From: Gammaproteobacteria bacterium
GTDB taxonomy: Bacteria; Pseudomonadota; Gammaproteobacteria; Burkholderiales; Nitrosomonadaceae
Reading direction: 5' to 3'
DNA length: 64,000 bases
Assembly: GCA_015709635.1 (NCBI GenBank)
Contig: CP054180.1
Location: 2,232,001 to 2,296,000, forward strand
Position 1 is the stretch's first letter. The number at the start of each line of letters is the position of its first letter. This document shows, in pieces, positions 8,757 through 18,324 of the stretch. Under the pieces are notes generated by a model. The model worked only from the letters and a program-made list of their open reading frames with translations. It had not been told where the DNA came from and did not search any database. Made by a program: the position numbers and the translations under genes.

Positions 8757-9176
8757 ATGGACGAACAATCAAGCCTTCTGGCGTTATTCACCAGCAGTTT
8801 CCTCGCTGCCACTCTGCTTCCCGGCGGATCGGAGGCTGTGCTCGTGGGGGTTTTGCTGGCGTATCCGGATTTGCACTGGCAAGCGCTGATTTTGGCGACG
8901 ATCGGCAATACGTTGGGTGGGATGAGTTCGTATTGGATTGGGCGGTTGCTGCCGGATGAGAAAGCCGTGTTGAAGAAAGCGGGAGGCAGTGCGCGAGGGT
9001 TGGAATGGGTGCGGCGGCATGGCACGCCTATTCTGCTGTTATCGTGGGCACCGCTGATTGGTGATTTGCTGTGTGTGGCGGCGGGATGGTTGCGCACCAA
9101 TTGGTTGTGGGCGCTGCTGTTTATTGCGGCGGGGAAATTTGCCCGCTATTGGGTGATTGCGGCTGCGGTGAATTGA
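8757..9176 (+). CDS. YqaA/DedA-like small membrane protein
   Basis: A 139-residue inner-membrane protein of the SNARE-associated/DedA superfamily, YqaA branch. Typical landmarks are FLAATLLPGGSEAVLVG near the N-terminus, IGNTLGGMSSYWIGRLLP and the C-terminal GKFARYW. About four hydrophobic segments are visible. DedA proteins support membrane homeostasis, some as undecaprenyl-phosphate flippases; the YqaA branch is uncharacterised. GC content is a little higher than in neighbouring genes. Confidence 0.88.
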   Translation: MDEQSSLLALFTSSFLAATLLPGGSEAVLVGVLLAYPDLHWQALILATIGNTLGGMSSYWIGRLLPDEKAVLKKAGGSARGLEWVRRHGTPILLLSWAPLIGDLLCVAAGWLRTNWLWALLFIAAGKFARYWVIAAAVN

Positions 9177-9187
9177 GTGGGTTTGCG

Positions 9188-9233
9188 ATTACGATTCAGT
9201 TTATTCATCGATGCGAATAAACTGAATCGTAAT
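9188..9233. terminator. Perfect 19-bp stem hairpin between convergent genes
   Basis: ATTACGATTCAGTTTATTC pairs perfectly with GAATAAACTGAATCGTAAT around an 8-base loop. It sits between the converging yqaA-like gene and grxD. The stem is longer than most terminators and lacks a clear T-run, so it may be a bidirectional terminator or a relic of an inverted-repeat element. Confidence 0.55.
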
Positions 9234-9251
9234 GGATCGATTAAACCGCTA

Positions 9252-9560
9252 TCAATTTTCAAACAGTTTCTGTAATTCACCGTTTTGATACATTTCGGTC
9301 ACGATATCCGAGCCGCCAATAAACTCACCATTGACGTATAACTGGGGAATGGTAGGCCAGTTTGAATAATCCTTGATACCCTGCCTGATTTCCGGATCTG
9401 CCAGTACATCCACAGCGTAAACATTATCAACACCACAAGCCTTCAGAATATTCACAGCATTCGCTGAGAAACCACATTGCGGCTGATCTGGGGTACCTTT
9501 CATATAGAGTACGACCGGGTGTGTGGTCACTTGTTGTTCGATTAAATCTTCAACATTCAT
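9252..9560 (-). CDS. grxD: Monothiol glutaredoxin Grx4 type
   Basis: A 102-residue CGFS monothiol glutaredoxin, which binds a [2Fe-2S] cluster with glutathione and passes it on in iron-sulfur assembly. The active site PQCGFSANAV, the cis-proline segment WPTIPQLYVNGEFIGGSDIV and the normal length are all present. It is monocistronic, downstream of prmC with an 80-base gap. Confidence 0.96.
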   Translation of the reverse strand: MNVEDLIEQQVTTHPVVLYMKGTPDQPQCGFSANAVNILKACGVDNVYAVDVLADPEIRQGIKDYSNWPTIPQLYVNGEFIGGSDIVTEMYQNGELQKLFEN

Positions 9561-9650
9561 AGTGTCAATCTCTCCAAAAAATCATTCCAAAAGTTTTATA
9601 CAGAAACAAAAAAAGCGTCATCAATTGCTGCGCTGGATACAACGTATCGC

Positions 9651-10487
9651 TCACTTCACAAAATTCAACTGACCGCCGCTCACGCGCATTATGCCAGCCA
9701 AGTCCGGGTGGGAACAAATATTACTAAAATCCCTATCCTGCAACAATTGCCGGCATGCGGACGCTTGATCATAACCATGTTCAAGCAGCAGCCATCCGCC
9801 CTTCTCAAGGTGATTCGGTGCTTTATGAATAATATGGTTGATACACGACAAACCGTCATCTCCGGCTGATAATGCCAGTTGCGGCTCAAACCGCAAATCC
9901 CCTTGTTGCAGATGCGGATCAGTACCCGCCACATACGGTGGATTGGATACGATCAGATCAAATCTTTCCCCGGAAAGTTCATCAAACCAGCTTCCTTCGA
10001 TCAGCTGCAGATTATGGATTTGCAGATTTTGCGCATTCGACTGGCAAACCGCCATTGCCGCCGGTGAAACATCGACTGCGGTGACGTGAGATTGCAGCCG
10101 ATGCTTGGCGATGGTAATCGCAATCGCACCGCTGCCCGTTCCCAGATCGAGCACCCGGCAAGACCGGTCGAGCGGGATCAATTGCAATGCCAGCTCAACC
10201 AATAATTCGGTTTCGGGGCGAGGGATCAAAACCGCTTCATTGACACTTAAAATCAGGTCATAAAAAGCGCGTTCTCCGGTTAAATAAGCGACCGGCACAC
10301 CGGCAATGCGCCGTTTGACCAGGTGGTAGAATTCTTCCAGTTGCTGCGCGCTCAGCATTTGATCGGGATGAGTCAGCAAGTGCACCTGAGTAGCATCGAG
10401 CACGTATTGTAACAACATGTATGCGTCGACCCGGTCGATATCCCGGCGGGCAAATGCCAAAGCTTGGAAAATGGTTACGTGCTGCAT
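9651..10487 (-). CDS. prmC: Release-factor glutamine N5-methyltransferase
   Basis: Methylates the glutamine of the GGQ motif in RF1 and RF2 using SAM. The SAM motif VLDLGTGSGAIAITIA and the catalytic NPPY (IVSNPPYVAG) are present. I prefer the start at MQHVTIFQALAFA (10487) over an ATG seven codons upstream, because it fits the family N-terminus. It lies 36 bases after prfA, the gene of its substrate, in the conserved hemA-prfA-prmC order. Confidence 0.95.
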   Translation of the reverse strand: MQHVTIFQALAFARRDIDRVDAYMLLQYVLDATQVHLLTHPDQMLSAQQLEEFYHLVKRRIAGVPVAYLTGERAFYDLILSVNEAVLIPRPETELLVELALQLIPLDRSCRVLDLGTGSGAIAITIAKHRLQSHVTAVDVSPAAMAVCQSNAQNLQIHNLQLIEGSWFDELSGERFDLIVSNPPYVAGTDPHLQQGDLRFEPQLALSAGDDGLSCINHIIHKAPNHLEKGGWLLLEHGYDQASACRQLLQDRDFSNICSHPDLAGIMRVSGGQLNFVK

Positions 10488-10523
10488 TTTACTGCATTGA
10501 AAGATCATCAGCCGGACGGCTGA

Positions 10524-11603
10524 TTATTCTTGTACCGAAGCGGCCAGCAGCTCCGCTTGATGTTCGGCCATTAACGCCGAACACAATTCATCGATATCGC
10601 CATCCATGATCTGATCCATTTTATAGAGCGTCAGATTGATGCGATGGTCGGTTACCCGTCCTTGCGGAAAGTTGTACGTGCGAATCCGTTCCGAACGCTC
10701 CCCGGTTCCCACCAGCGATTTCCGCGTTGCAGCTTGCTCCGCATGGTGCGCGCGCATTTGTTTGTCATGAATGCGCGCCGCCAGCACGCTCAGTGCTTGC
10801 GCTTTGTTTTTGTGTTGCGAACGCCCATCCTGGCATTCCACCACGATACCGGTCGGCAAATGGGTGACGCGCACGGCGGAATCAGTTTTATTAATATGCT
10901 GACCGCCTGCACCGGAAGCGCGGAAAGTATCGATGCGCAATTCGGCGGGATTCAACACCACCTCGCTGACTTCGTCGGCTTCGGGCATGACGGCGACCGT
11001 ACAGGTGGAAGTATGCACGCGCCCTTGTGTTTCCGTGACCGGCACTCGCTGCACGCGATGCCCGCCGGATTCGAATTTAAGACGGGAATACGCGCCATGC
11101 CCGATGATTTTGGCGATGATTTCCTTATAGCCGCCAATATCCGACACACTTTGTGAAATGATCTCGACTTGCCAGCCGCGCCGCTCCGCAAAACGAGAAT
11201 ACATGCGGAACAAATTACCGGCGAACAGAGCGGATTCGTCGCCACCGGTTCCCGCACGGATTTCCAGGAAAATATTGCGTTCGTCGTTGGGATCTTTCGG
11301 CAGCAGTTGTTTTTGTATTTCCGATTCCAACTTCACCAACTGTTCTTTACCTGCTTGTATTTCGGCTTCGGCAAAAGCGCGCATGTCCAGATCGGCATGC
11401 ATTTCCCGCGCGGTTTGAATATCGCGTTCGCTTTGCTGGTAAGCGCGGTAGAGCTCTACAATGGGGACGATATCCGAATGCTCACGCGTCAGTTTGCGGT
11501 AATTATCGAGGTTGGCCGTGGCGGATTCGCTGCTCAACAAATGGTTTAATTCTTCCAGCCGCACACTCAGACGAGTGAGCCTGTCCGTGATATTTTTGTT
11601 CAT
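10524..11603 (-). CDS. prfA: Peptide chain release factor 1
   Basis: Terminates translation at UAA and UAG. The protein is 359 residues, with the peptidyl-hydrolysis loop GAGGQHINKTDSAVR and the ERNIFLEIRAGTGGDESALFAG segment. Its ATG overlaps the hemA stop as ATGA, which indicates translational coupling. Confidence 0.98.
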   Translation of the reverse strand: MNKNITDRLTRLSVRLEELNHLLSSESATANLDNYRKLTREHSDIVPIVELYRAYQQSERDIQTAREMHADLDMRAFAEAEIQAGKEQLVKLESEIQKQLLPKDPNDERNIFLEIRAGTGGDESALFAGNLFRMYSRFAERRGWQVEIISQSVSDIGGYKEIIAKIIGHGAYSRLKFESGGHRVQRVPVTETQGRVHTSTCTVAVMPEADEVSEVVLNPAELRIDTFRASGAGGQHINKTDSAVRVTHLPTGIVVECQDGRSQHKNKAQALSVLAARIHDKQMRAHHAEQAATRKSLVGTGERSERIRTYNFPQGRVTDHRINLTLYKMDQIMDGDIDELCSALMAEHQAELLAASVQE

Positions 11604-12853
11604 TGCGGACGATGCAGTTGGTATAGCCGGTTGATCAGATCGACCAATTCTTCGCGTTCGTCAACCGCCGCATGGTTCAAGGCGCTGGACGGTACATGCA
11701 GGAATTTGTTGGTTAAACCGTTACTGAGCGCCTCGATGACTTTTTTCGGATCTTCGCCTTTCTCCAGCAGCTTGTGCGCCCGCTCCAGCTCATGACGGCG
11801 GTAACGCTCGCCCTGATCACGCAGCGCACGGATGGTTGGCACCATTTCCCGTGTCGCCAGCCAGCGCATGAAGTCCACGACATTGGAATCAATGATGGTT
11901 TCGGCCTGTGCCACGGCATTCTGGCGCGAATCCAGCCCTTCTTTGACAATCTCCGCCAAATCATCGACATAGTAGAGAAACACGTCATCCAATTCGGCCA
12001 CTTCGGATTCCACATCGCGCGGCACGGCCAAATCGACGATAAAGATGGGGCGATGTTTGCGGATCTTGATCGCACGTTCGACCATGCCCTTGCCCAGAAT
12101 CGGCAACGGGCTGGCAGTGCAAGTCACCACAATGTCGTGCAACGCCAATTGCTCCGGCAGATCGCTGAGCGTAATCGCCTGCGCATTAAAACGATCCGCC
12201 AACGCTTCGGCACGTTCGGTAGTGCGATTCGCCACGGTAATTTTCTTGGGACTGCGTGCGGCGAAGTGATTGGCGCACAACTCGATCATTTCTCCGGCGC
12301 CGATAAATAGCACACGCTGTCCGCCAATATCGCCGAAAATCCGTTCCGCCAGACGCGCAGCAGCAGCGGCCATGGATACCGAGCTGGTGCCGATCTCGGT
12401 CGATGTGCGCACTTCCTTGGCGACATAGAACGTGCGCTGAAACAGTTTATGCAGCAATAAACCGAGCGTCCCGGCGTGTTCCGCCGATTTCACCGCATTT
12501 TTCAGTTGCCCGAGTATTTGCGGTTCACCCAGTACCATGGAATCCAATCCGCTGGCAACGCGGAAAGCGTGTTTCACTGCATGTTCACGCGGAAATTTGT
12601 ATAAATAGGGATCCAGCTCGCGTGTCGGCAAATGATGAAAATCCGCCAGCCACGTCATGGCATCTTCCGGCCTGTCCGTGCAGCAATACACTTCGGTGCG
12701 ATTGCACGTGGATACAATCGCGGCTTCTTTAATCGGATTGCGCCCGACCAGATCCCTTAACGCCAATTCCATGGTATTTTCGGGAAAAGTCACCTGCTCA
12801 CGCACATCGAGTGGCGCCGTATTGTGATTAATACCAAAGGCGAATAACTGCAT
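11600..12853 (-). CDS. hemA: Glutamyl-tRNA reductase
   Basis: First committed step of tetrapyrrole synthesis, reducing glutamyl-tRNA to glutamate-1-semialdehyde with NADPH. At 417 residues it is full length. The catalytic cysteine is in STCNRTEVY, NADPH binding in RVLFIGAGEMIELCANHF, and the C-terminal dimerisation helix is intact. It heads the hemA-prfA-prmC operon. High heme demand in an organism rich in cytochromes would fit. Confidence 0.98.
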   Translation of the reverse strand: MQLFAFGINHNTAPLDVREQVTFPENTMELALRDLVGRNPIKEAAIVSTCNRTEVYCCTDRPEDAMTWLADFHHLPTRELDPYLYKFPREHAVKHAFRVASGLDSMVLGEPQILGQLKNAVKSAEHAGTLGLLLHKLFQRTFYVAKEVRTSTEIGTSSVSMAAAAARLAERIFGDIGGQRVLFIGAGEMIELCANHFAARSPKKITVANRTTERAEALADRFNAQAITLSDLPEQLALHDIVVTCTASPLPILGKGMVERAIKIRKHRPIFIVDLAVPRDVESEVAELDDVFLYYVDDLAEIVKEGLDSRQNAVAQAETIIDSNVVDFMRWLATREMVPTIRALRDQGERYRRHELERAHKLLEKGEDPKKVIEALSNGLTNKFLHVPSSALNHAAVDEREELVDLINRLYQLHRPQ

Positions 12854-12981
12854 GAAAAATAATGTTAGCCAATGAAAGCAACGGGTAAGAAATAACGCGT
12901 AATTATAATATTAGGCGTTCTTAATTACCATCAATCAACCCAATTAATTTTGCAGTTCTTTGGTGGCCGATAACCATCCCA

Positions 12982-13479
12982 TTAGTGCCATGGTGTAATC
13001 GGAATGATTGAAATGCTGTTTTTAGGCGACCCTTCAATAATGCGGTCGCTGTAGGTCAAATACACCAGCACATTGCGCTTGGCATCGTAAAACCGGACCA
13101 CTTGCAACGTCTTGAACAAAAGTGACGTGCTTTTTTTGAAAACTTCTTTGCCATCTTCCTGCCCGTTCTTCACTTTCTCAGGTAACGTAATCGGCCCGAT
13201 CTGACGGCATGCGATCGAAGCATCCGACGTATCCTCGGCGACACCGACCACACCGCCGACCCCGCCGGTTTTTGCCCGGCTCAAATAGCAGGTTGCGCCG
13301 GGAATTTCGGGATCGTCAAATGCTTCAATGACAATTTTGTCATTTGCACCTAATAACTTGAACTTGGTTGAAACGCTGCCGATTTGTTCCGCTACAGCAA
13401 TACCAACAGCAGATAGCAGCAAAACCATCAACAACACAAAATGCACAGCCATTCTTTTTTTACTTTGCAACCGCATCAT
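12982..13479 (-). CDS. creA: CreA family periplasmic protein
   Basis: A conserved exported protein of unknown function. The start at 13479 (MMRLQSKKRMAVHFVLL...) is preferred over an upstream ATG because GGAGAG stands 5 bases before it and a clear signal peptide follows, ending at IAVAEQ. Family landmarks are GSVSTKFKLLGANDKIVIEAFDDPEIPGATCYLSRAKTGG and the C-terminal YLTYSDRIIEGSPKNSISIIPI. It stands alone. Confidence 0.92.
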   Translation of the reverse strand: MMRLQSKKRMAVHFVLLMVLLLSAVGIAVAEQIGSVSTKFKLLGANDKIVIEAFDDPEIPGATCYLSRAKTGGVGGVVGVAEDTSDASIACRQIGPITLPEKVKNGQEDGKEVFKKSTSLLFKTLQVVRFYDAKRNVLVYLTYSDRIIEGSPKNSISIIPITPWH

Positions 13480-13567
13480 TTTCTCTCCGTGACATAAACA
13501 TGCATTTTTGTTAAATACATATTCTATAAAATTTACCTTTACTGCCATTCATCATAAATCATAGCCA

Positions 13568-13585
13568 TTGAGTCCTAGGACTCAA
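13568..13585. promoter_or_regulatory. 18-base perfect palindrome upstream of creA
   Basis: TTGAGTCCTAGGACTCAA is a perfect palindrome about 90 bases upstream of the creA start and clear of any coding region. It has the form of a dimeric repressor site, but the factor is unknown. Confidence 0.4.
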
Positions 13586-13763
13586 GTTAGTTTCATTGAC
13601 ACGGAAGTAGTTTTTGCGATCGCCGGATAAATACTGGTGACATTTCATTTTCAACCGGATTAGATAAGAAATTGCAAAACACTGAATGGCGCCGGTTAAG
13701 TTGGCATCCCATACGAAACTGGGGAAACCGGGATTAGGAAGAAAAATTGCCGGATCGGTTCAT

Positions 13764-13840
13764 TGGTAGGCGCGATTGGACTCGAACCAACGACCCCCAC
13801 CATGTCAAGGTGGTGCTCTAACCAACTGAGCTACGCGCCT
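13764..13840 (-). tRNA. tRNA-Val(GAC)
   Basis: A 77-base minus-strand tRNA with encoded CCA. The acceptor AGGCGCG pairs with CGCGCCT, the D-arm is GCTCAGTTGGTTAGAGC, the anticodon stem-loop CCACC-TTGACAT-GGTGG has anticodon GAC, and the T-loop GGTTCGAGTCC is regular. Confidence 0.97.
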
Positions 13841-13960
13841 GGGAAAAGCGGATTTTAACCGAAACCGTCAAGTGCCACAAATGTTAATCATCGTCATACT
13901 GCAATTTCCGCACATATCGTAAGCCTTACCCGGACGATAAGGCTCTGCCATGCAAAGGAT

Positions 13961-14740
13961 TTAAGCGATCAACTCGACTTTTCCACTATCCAGATGATAT
14001 ATCCCGCCTACGATACGAATTTTCTTCTGATCATGATAGTAATCGAGAACCGGCGTTTTGGTTCTCAGTCTCTCCACCGTCATGATGACATTCATTTTGG
14101 TTACATTGATCAACCGGCTGCTTGAGGTATCGTTAACCGCCCGCACCGCCGGTGCAATCGCACTGGCCAGCAATTGGATATGACCGGGAAAGTCTTTATG
14201 ATGGTCGACCGCTTCCACAGCCGCTTTGACCGCACCGCAACTTTCATGACCCAATACCATGATCAATGGTGTATTCAGTACGGCAACCGAGTATTCGATG
14301 GTGGCGATATTATCATTGGTTAAATAATTTCCGGCACCGCGCGCCACGAACAAATCACCCAGCGCTTCGTCGAAACAATGCTCCGGACTGACTCTGGAAT
14401 CCGAGCAGCCCAATATCGTGGCATAAGGATTTTGTCCACTCACCAAAGCCGATTGAATGTCATGAAAATCAAGCAGCTTGGATTTACCTGAAACGTAGCG
14501 CTCATTGCCTTGCATCAATCTTTCCAGCGCTTGATCCGGCGTTAGCACATTTTCCGGCTTGGGCGGCATCGGACGGGCAGGCTCTGCAGCAAAGCTCTCG
14601 CCCATCGCAGCTATTCCGCCCTGCACCATCCCCAGACTCAGCGCAGACAAAGCCGATAGCTTGATAAACGCGCGCTTGCCATGATTTATTGCCGCATCTT
14701 GATGCTCATCGTTTTCTTTAAGTTCACATCGGTAACACAT
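13961..14740 (-). CDS. Beta-class carbonic anhydrase, exported
   Basis: Interconverts CO2 and bicarbonate. Zinc ligands are in ATILGCSDSRVSPE (Cys, Asp pair) and VLGHESCGAVKAAV (His, Cys). I choose the start at MCYRCELKENDEHQ (14740); an upstream ATG at 14863 adds 41 residues that do not fit the family. A hydrophobic stretch after HGKRAFIKLSALSALSLG suggests export, and a KR rather than RR pair makes Tat use uncertain. The enzyme would supply or recapture CO2/bicarbonate, useful for an autotroph (inference). Confidence 0.93.
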   Translation of the reverse strand: MCYRCELKENDEHQDAAINHGKRAFIKLSALSALSLGMVQGGIAAMGESFAAEPARPMPPKPENVLTPDQALERLMQGNERYVSGKSKLLDFHDIQSALVSGQNPYATILGCSDSRVSPEHCFDEALGDLFVARGAGNYLTNDNIATIEYSVAVLNTPLIMVLGHESCGAVKAAVEAVDHHKDFPGHIQLLASAIAPAVRAVNDTSSSRLINVTKMNVIMTVERLRTKTPVLDYYHDQKKIRIVGGIYHLDSGKVELIA

Positions 14741-15035
14741 ACCAGTAAATCCTATCTCGAGAAAAATGACTAATTTTATACCTTCGGTACGGGGAAACCG
14801 GAACAAAATTACTTTGCAGCGCAACCCCGATTTCTCTGCACCCGGACGGATGTTTAATCGCATAATGGATTAAATAGCAAAACCAAACTGTCAATAATGT
14901 TCAAAACTTAATTTTCAAGTATACTGCCCGGCTGCAAGGATTATCCGGAGAAGAAAAACTGATCTGGAAGAATGCGTTAACACGAAATCAAGATTCCATA
15001 TTACTAAATGAATTGGCACTTGCCAGGGAGAATTT

Positions 15036-15467
15036 ATGCATAAATTATTACCAAGCGCTTTATTGTTTTTGATACTCGCTTTACCTTTCAGCAGCTTTGC
15101 CCATGAAGGAGAAGATCACAGCCACGACGAATCCGCAGCGGAATCTGAAGGTGGCAACGGATGGCGCCTTGTTCGTAAAGTGGAAATGGGGACTTCAGGA
15201 AAATTCGTTAATCTGGTACTCATCGATCATGCGGTATACACCGACAAAACTGTCTACAGCGCTGTCATCAACCGGTTATGCAGCCCGTCCGATCAATTTT
15301 GCAGAATCCGGTTCTGGAGCGAAGAGCGATTTGTGCCCGAAACCGCTGCGCTATCCGTGGAACAAAATAAACAACTCCGCGCCGACTATCTGGTGAATAA
15401 AACGGCTGGGATGCATCATCTGCGCTGGTCTTGTACTGTCGATCCGGACAAGACCCACTGCTTCTAA
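15036..15467 (+). CDS. Small exported protein with His/Asp/Glu-rich N-terminus
   Basis: A 143-residue protein with a clear signal peptide (MHKLLPSALLFLILALPFSSFA) followed at once by HEGEDHSHDESAAESEG, a metal-binding-like segment. The rest contains four cysteines (RLCSPSDQFC, WSCTVDPDKTHCF) that could form two disulfides in the periplasm. A GGGAG-type ribosome site (CCAGGGAGAATTT) precedes the ATG. I do not recognise the family; a metal or redox role is only a guess. Confidence 0.7.
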   Translation: MHKLLPSALLFLILALPFSSFAHEGEDHSHDESAAESEGGNGWRLVRKVEMGTSGKFVNLVLIDHAVYTDKTVYSAVINRLCSPSDQFCRIRFWSEERFVPETAALSVEQNKQLRADYLVNKTAGMHHLRWSCTVDPDKTHCF

Positions 15468-15610
15468 GCAAGCTCTGAAAACTGCTGCGTTCGGTCATGC
15501 TGCGTTGAAATCAAGCTTAAAATGCTCATTTACCCATCGTAAACTCCGCTTTCCCGCCTGATTCCGCCTTACCTGACCGTCGCTCGCTACCTTTTTCAGA
15601 ACTTCTCTAA

Positions 15611-15641
15611 GGAAACACTGAACAAATTATTCAGCGTTTCC
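15611..15641. terminator. Hairpin between exported protein and lpdA
   Basis: GGAAACACTGAA pairs with TTCAGCGTTTCC (one G-T pair) around a 7-base loop. It sits between two converging genes (15036-15467 and lpdA) and may terminate either. The preceding stretch 15470-15600 holds no gene. Confidence 0.5.
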
Positions 15642-15717
15642 CGAAAGTTTGCTTTCGCAAGCATTTGCAACACCCTTGGATAAGAGTGCCGTAATACGAG
15701 AATTACAAACCGTAATT

Positions 15718-17178
15718 TCAAATATGCAACGCACGCTTATCCACACCAAGCGCAGCCTCATGGAATACTTCCGATAACGACGGATGGGCATGCACAATGC
15801 AGGCGATATCCTGGCTGCTGGCGGAAAACTTCATCGCCATCACCGCTTCTGAAATGAGTTCCGATACATGCGGGCCGATCATGTGAACACCCAATACGCG
15901 ATCGGTTTTCTCGTCCGCCAATACTTTGATAAACCCGCTTGTTTCCCCCATGGCACGCGCCCTTCCGTTGGCAATGAACGGAAATTGACCGGCTTTATAG
16001 GCAATACCGGCTGCTCTTAACTCCTGTTCATTCTTTCCCACCCAGGCAATCTCCGGCGCGGTATAAATGACCCACGGTACGGTATTGAAATCGACGGCTT
16101 CAAGCTCGCCGGCTTCGCCTTTCTCCACATGCTGAATCATTTCGGCAACCGCCACGCCCTCTTCGGAAGCCTTGTGCGCCAGCATGGGACCGCGCACCAC
16201 GTCGCCGACAGCATAAACATTCGCCAGGTTGGTACGGCAATACTGATCGACCACGATAAATCCGCGCTCATCCACCTGCAGGCCATTCTCATCGACACCC
16301 AACCCGGCAGTATTCGGAATGCGGCCGATTGCGACAATCAGTTTATCGACTTCCAAAACCTGTTCCTGGTTATTCGCGTCGCTATAACCGATTGTGACAG
16401 TATCACCGGTCACCTTGACCGACTTGATGTTGACGCCGGTATTGATCTGCAAGCCCGGCTCTTTGGCGAATAGGCTTTTGGCTTCCTTGGCGATTTGCTC
16501 ATCCGCTGCCATCAGGAAACCCGGCATCGCTTCAAGAATCGTCACTTCCGCACCCAGCCTGCGCCACACGCTGCCCATTTCCAGTCCGATCACACCCGCA
16601 CCGATGACACCCAACCGTTTGGGTATTTCCGTCAACGCCAAGGCACCGGCGTTATCCAGAATCATGGCATTATCGACCGGTGCAAAAGGCAACGGCCGCG
16701 GCACCGAACCGGTTGCCACGATGACATGTTTGGCCTGAATCGTTTCAGCGCTACCGTTATCGTCAACTTTTATTTGCCATGTATTGGCGGATGCTTCGCG
16801 TTGCAGCAGCGTTCCGCGGCCGTGCAGCGATTTCACTTTATTCTTCTTGAATAACGAGGCGATACCGGCGGTGAACATCGTCACAATTTTGTCCTTGCGC
16901 GCAATCATCACAGGAACATCGACGGATACATTTTCCACCGTGATACCGTGCGCAGACACCTTGTGCTGAATCTGGAAATAATTTTCCGAGGATTCCAATA
17001 AAGCTTTGGATGGAATACAACCGACATTCAGACAAGTGCCACCGAGAGTTGCCTTGCCTTTAGGATTTTTCCATTCGTCGATACACACGGTATTCAACCC
17101 CAGTTGCGCGCAGCGGATTGCCGCAACATAACCGCCCGGACCAGCGCCGATAACTGCTACATCAAATATTTCCGACAT
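15718..17178 (-). CDS. lpdA: Dihydrolipoamide dehydrogenase (E3)
   Basis: FAD flavoprotein that reoxidises dihydrolipoamide for 2-oxo-acid dehydrogenase complexes and the glycine cleavage system. At 486 residues it is full length: FAD motif DVAVIGAGPGGYVAAIRCAQLG, redox disulfide GGTCLNVGCIPSK, NAD motif LGVIGAGVIGLEMGSVW, and the C-terminal catalytic HAHPSLSEVFHEAAL. No E1 or E2 gene is adjacent, so it serves complexes encoded elsewhere. Confidence 0.97.
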   Translation of the reverse strand: MSEIFDVAVIGAGPGGYVAAIRCAQLGLNTVCIDEWKNPKGKATLGGTCLNVGCIPSKALLESSENYFQIQHKVSAHGITVENVSVDVPVMIARKDKIVTMFTAGIASLFKKNKVKSLHGRGTLLQREASANTWQIKVDDNGSAETIQAKHVIVATGSVPRPLPFAPVDNAMILDNAGALALTEIPKRLGVIGAGVIGLEMGSVWRRLGAEVTILEAMPGFLMAADEQIAKEAKSLFAKEPGLQINTGVNIKSVKVTGDTVTIGYSDANNQEQVLEVDKLIVAIGRIPNTAGLGVDENGLQVDERGFIVVDQYCRTNLANVYAVGDVVRGPMLAHKASEEGVAVAEMIQHVEKGEAGELEAVDFNTVPWVIYTAPEIAWVGKNEQELRAAGIAYKAGQFPFIANGRARAMGETSGFIKVLADEKTDRVLGVHMIGPHVSELISEAVMAMKFSASSQDIACIVHAHPSLSEVFHEAALGVDKRALHI

Positions 17179-17269
17179 GATTCAACCTTATCAATAGATC
17201 CAAATTAGGGAGTAATTTTAAAGGAAAACAAAAGGACTGTTGATGATTTGTTTTGCCTGATAAGCCGGT

Positions 17270-18322
17270 TTACTGCAACGGCAGTTCGCCGCTTTCGCAG
17301 CCGATGCCGCTGATTTCACGCACGGCCTGGACATAATCGCCGTTTTCGCGCAGTTTTATCAGTGAACCCGAGTGATTGCGGGCGTGCAGGCGCGCCAGAC
17401 GGGAAAGACTCGTTGCCGGTATTTCCCACTGTAGACCGTTTAAAATTTCATCGGTACCGGCGGGATTATTGCACACCAAGATCATGTCGCAACCGGCGTC
17501 GAGCGCCGCCTGCGCACGCGACAGCATCGACTCCAGGTACTCTCCGGCACCGCGCATACTTAAATCGTCACTGAAAATACAGCCCTCGAATTGCAGTTCC
17601 GTACGTAAAATCCTCTGCAACCAGATGGTTGAAAAGCCCGCCGGTTTTGCATCCACTTCCGGATAAATCACATGCGCCGGCATGATGCCGGTCAAGCCAA
17701 AATCGATCATTTGCCGGAAAGGAATCAGGTCACACATTTCGATATCGATGTAGCGGCGCGGATCGATGGATTTCTGCACATGAGAATCTGCGCGGATGTA
17801 GCCGTGACCGGGAAAATGCTTGCCGATCGCCGGCATGCCGCCTTTTCTCAGTCCCAGCATCAATTGATGCGCCAGATCGGCCACAACTTGCGGGTTGTGA
17901 TGAAAAGCCCGGTCGCCGATTACGCCGCTTTGTCCGTGATCGATATCGAGCACCGGCGTGAAGCTGAAGTCGACGCCGCAGGCATTCAACTCTGCGGCCA
18001 ACACATAACCGGCTTGCAGCGCAAGATGACGCGCGCGCGCGGGTTGCTTATCCCAGATTTTCCCCAGCTCGCGCATCGCGGGTAAACGTGTAAAGTCTTC
18101 CCGGAAACGTTGCACGCGGCCGCCTTCATGATCGACCGCGATCAGCAAATGCGGGTTGCGCAAGGCATGAATTTGCTGCGTCAGTTCCGCCAGTTGACGA
18201 TGATCGGTATAGTTGCGGGTAAAAAGAATCACCCCGCCGGTGAGCGGGTGCAGCAGTCTGCGCTCATCATCCTCGGTCACCTGCGTACCGGCGATATCGA
18301 GCATCACAGGTCCCAGCGGCAT
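17270..18322 (-). CDS. nagZ: Beta-N-acetylhexosaminidase
   Basis: Cytoplasmic glycoside hydrolase family 3 enzyme that removes N-acetylglucosamine from anhydromuropeptides in cell-wall recycling. Start taken at MPLGPVMLDIAGTQ, 2 bases after the acpS stop, rather than an ATG ten codons upstream. IGKHFPGHGYIRADSHVQKS contains the characteristic His/Asp catalytic loop; AVDHEGGRVQRFR is another landmark. It ends the pdxJ-acpS-nagZ operon. Confidence 0.96.
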   Translation of the reverse strand: MPLGPVMLDIAGTQVTEDDERRLLHPLTGGVILFTRNYTDHRQLAELTQQIHALRNPHLLIAVDHEGGRVQRFREDFTRLPAMRELGKIWDKQPARARHLALQAGYVLAAELNACGVDFSFTPVLDIDHGQSGVIGDRAFHHNPQVVADLAHQLMLGLRKGGMPAIGKHFPGHGYIRADSHVQKSIDPRRYIDIEMCDLIPFRQMIDFGLTGIMPAHVIYPEVDAKPAGFSTIWLQRILRTELQFEGCIFSDDLSMRGAGEYLESMLSRAQAALDAGCDMILVCNNPAGTDEILNGLQWEIPATSLSRLARLHARNHSGSLIKLRENGDYVQAVREISGIGCESGELPLQ

Positions 18323-18324
18323 GG

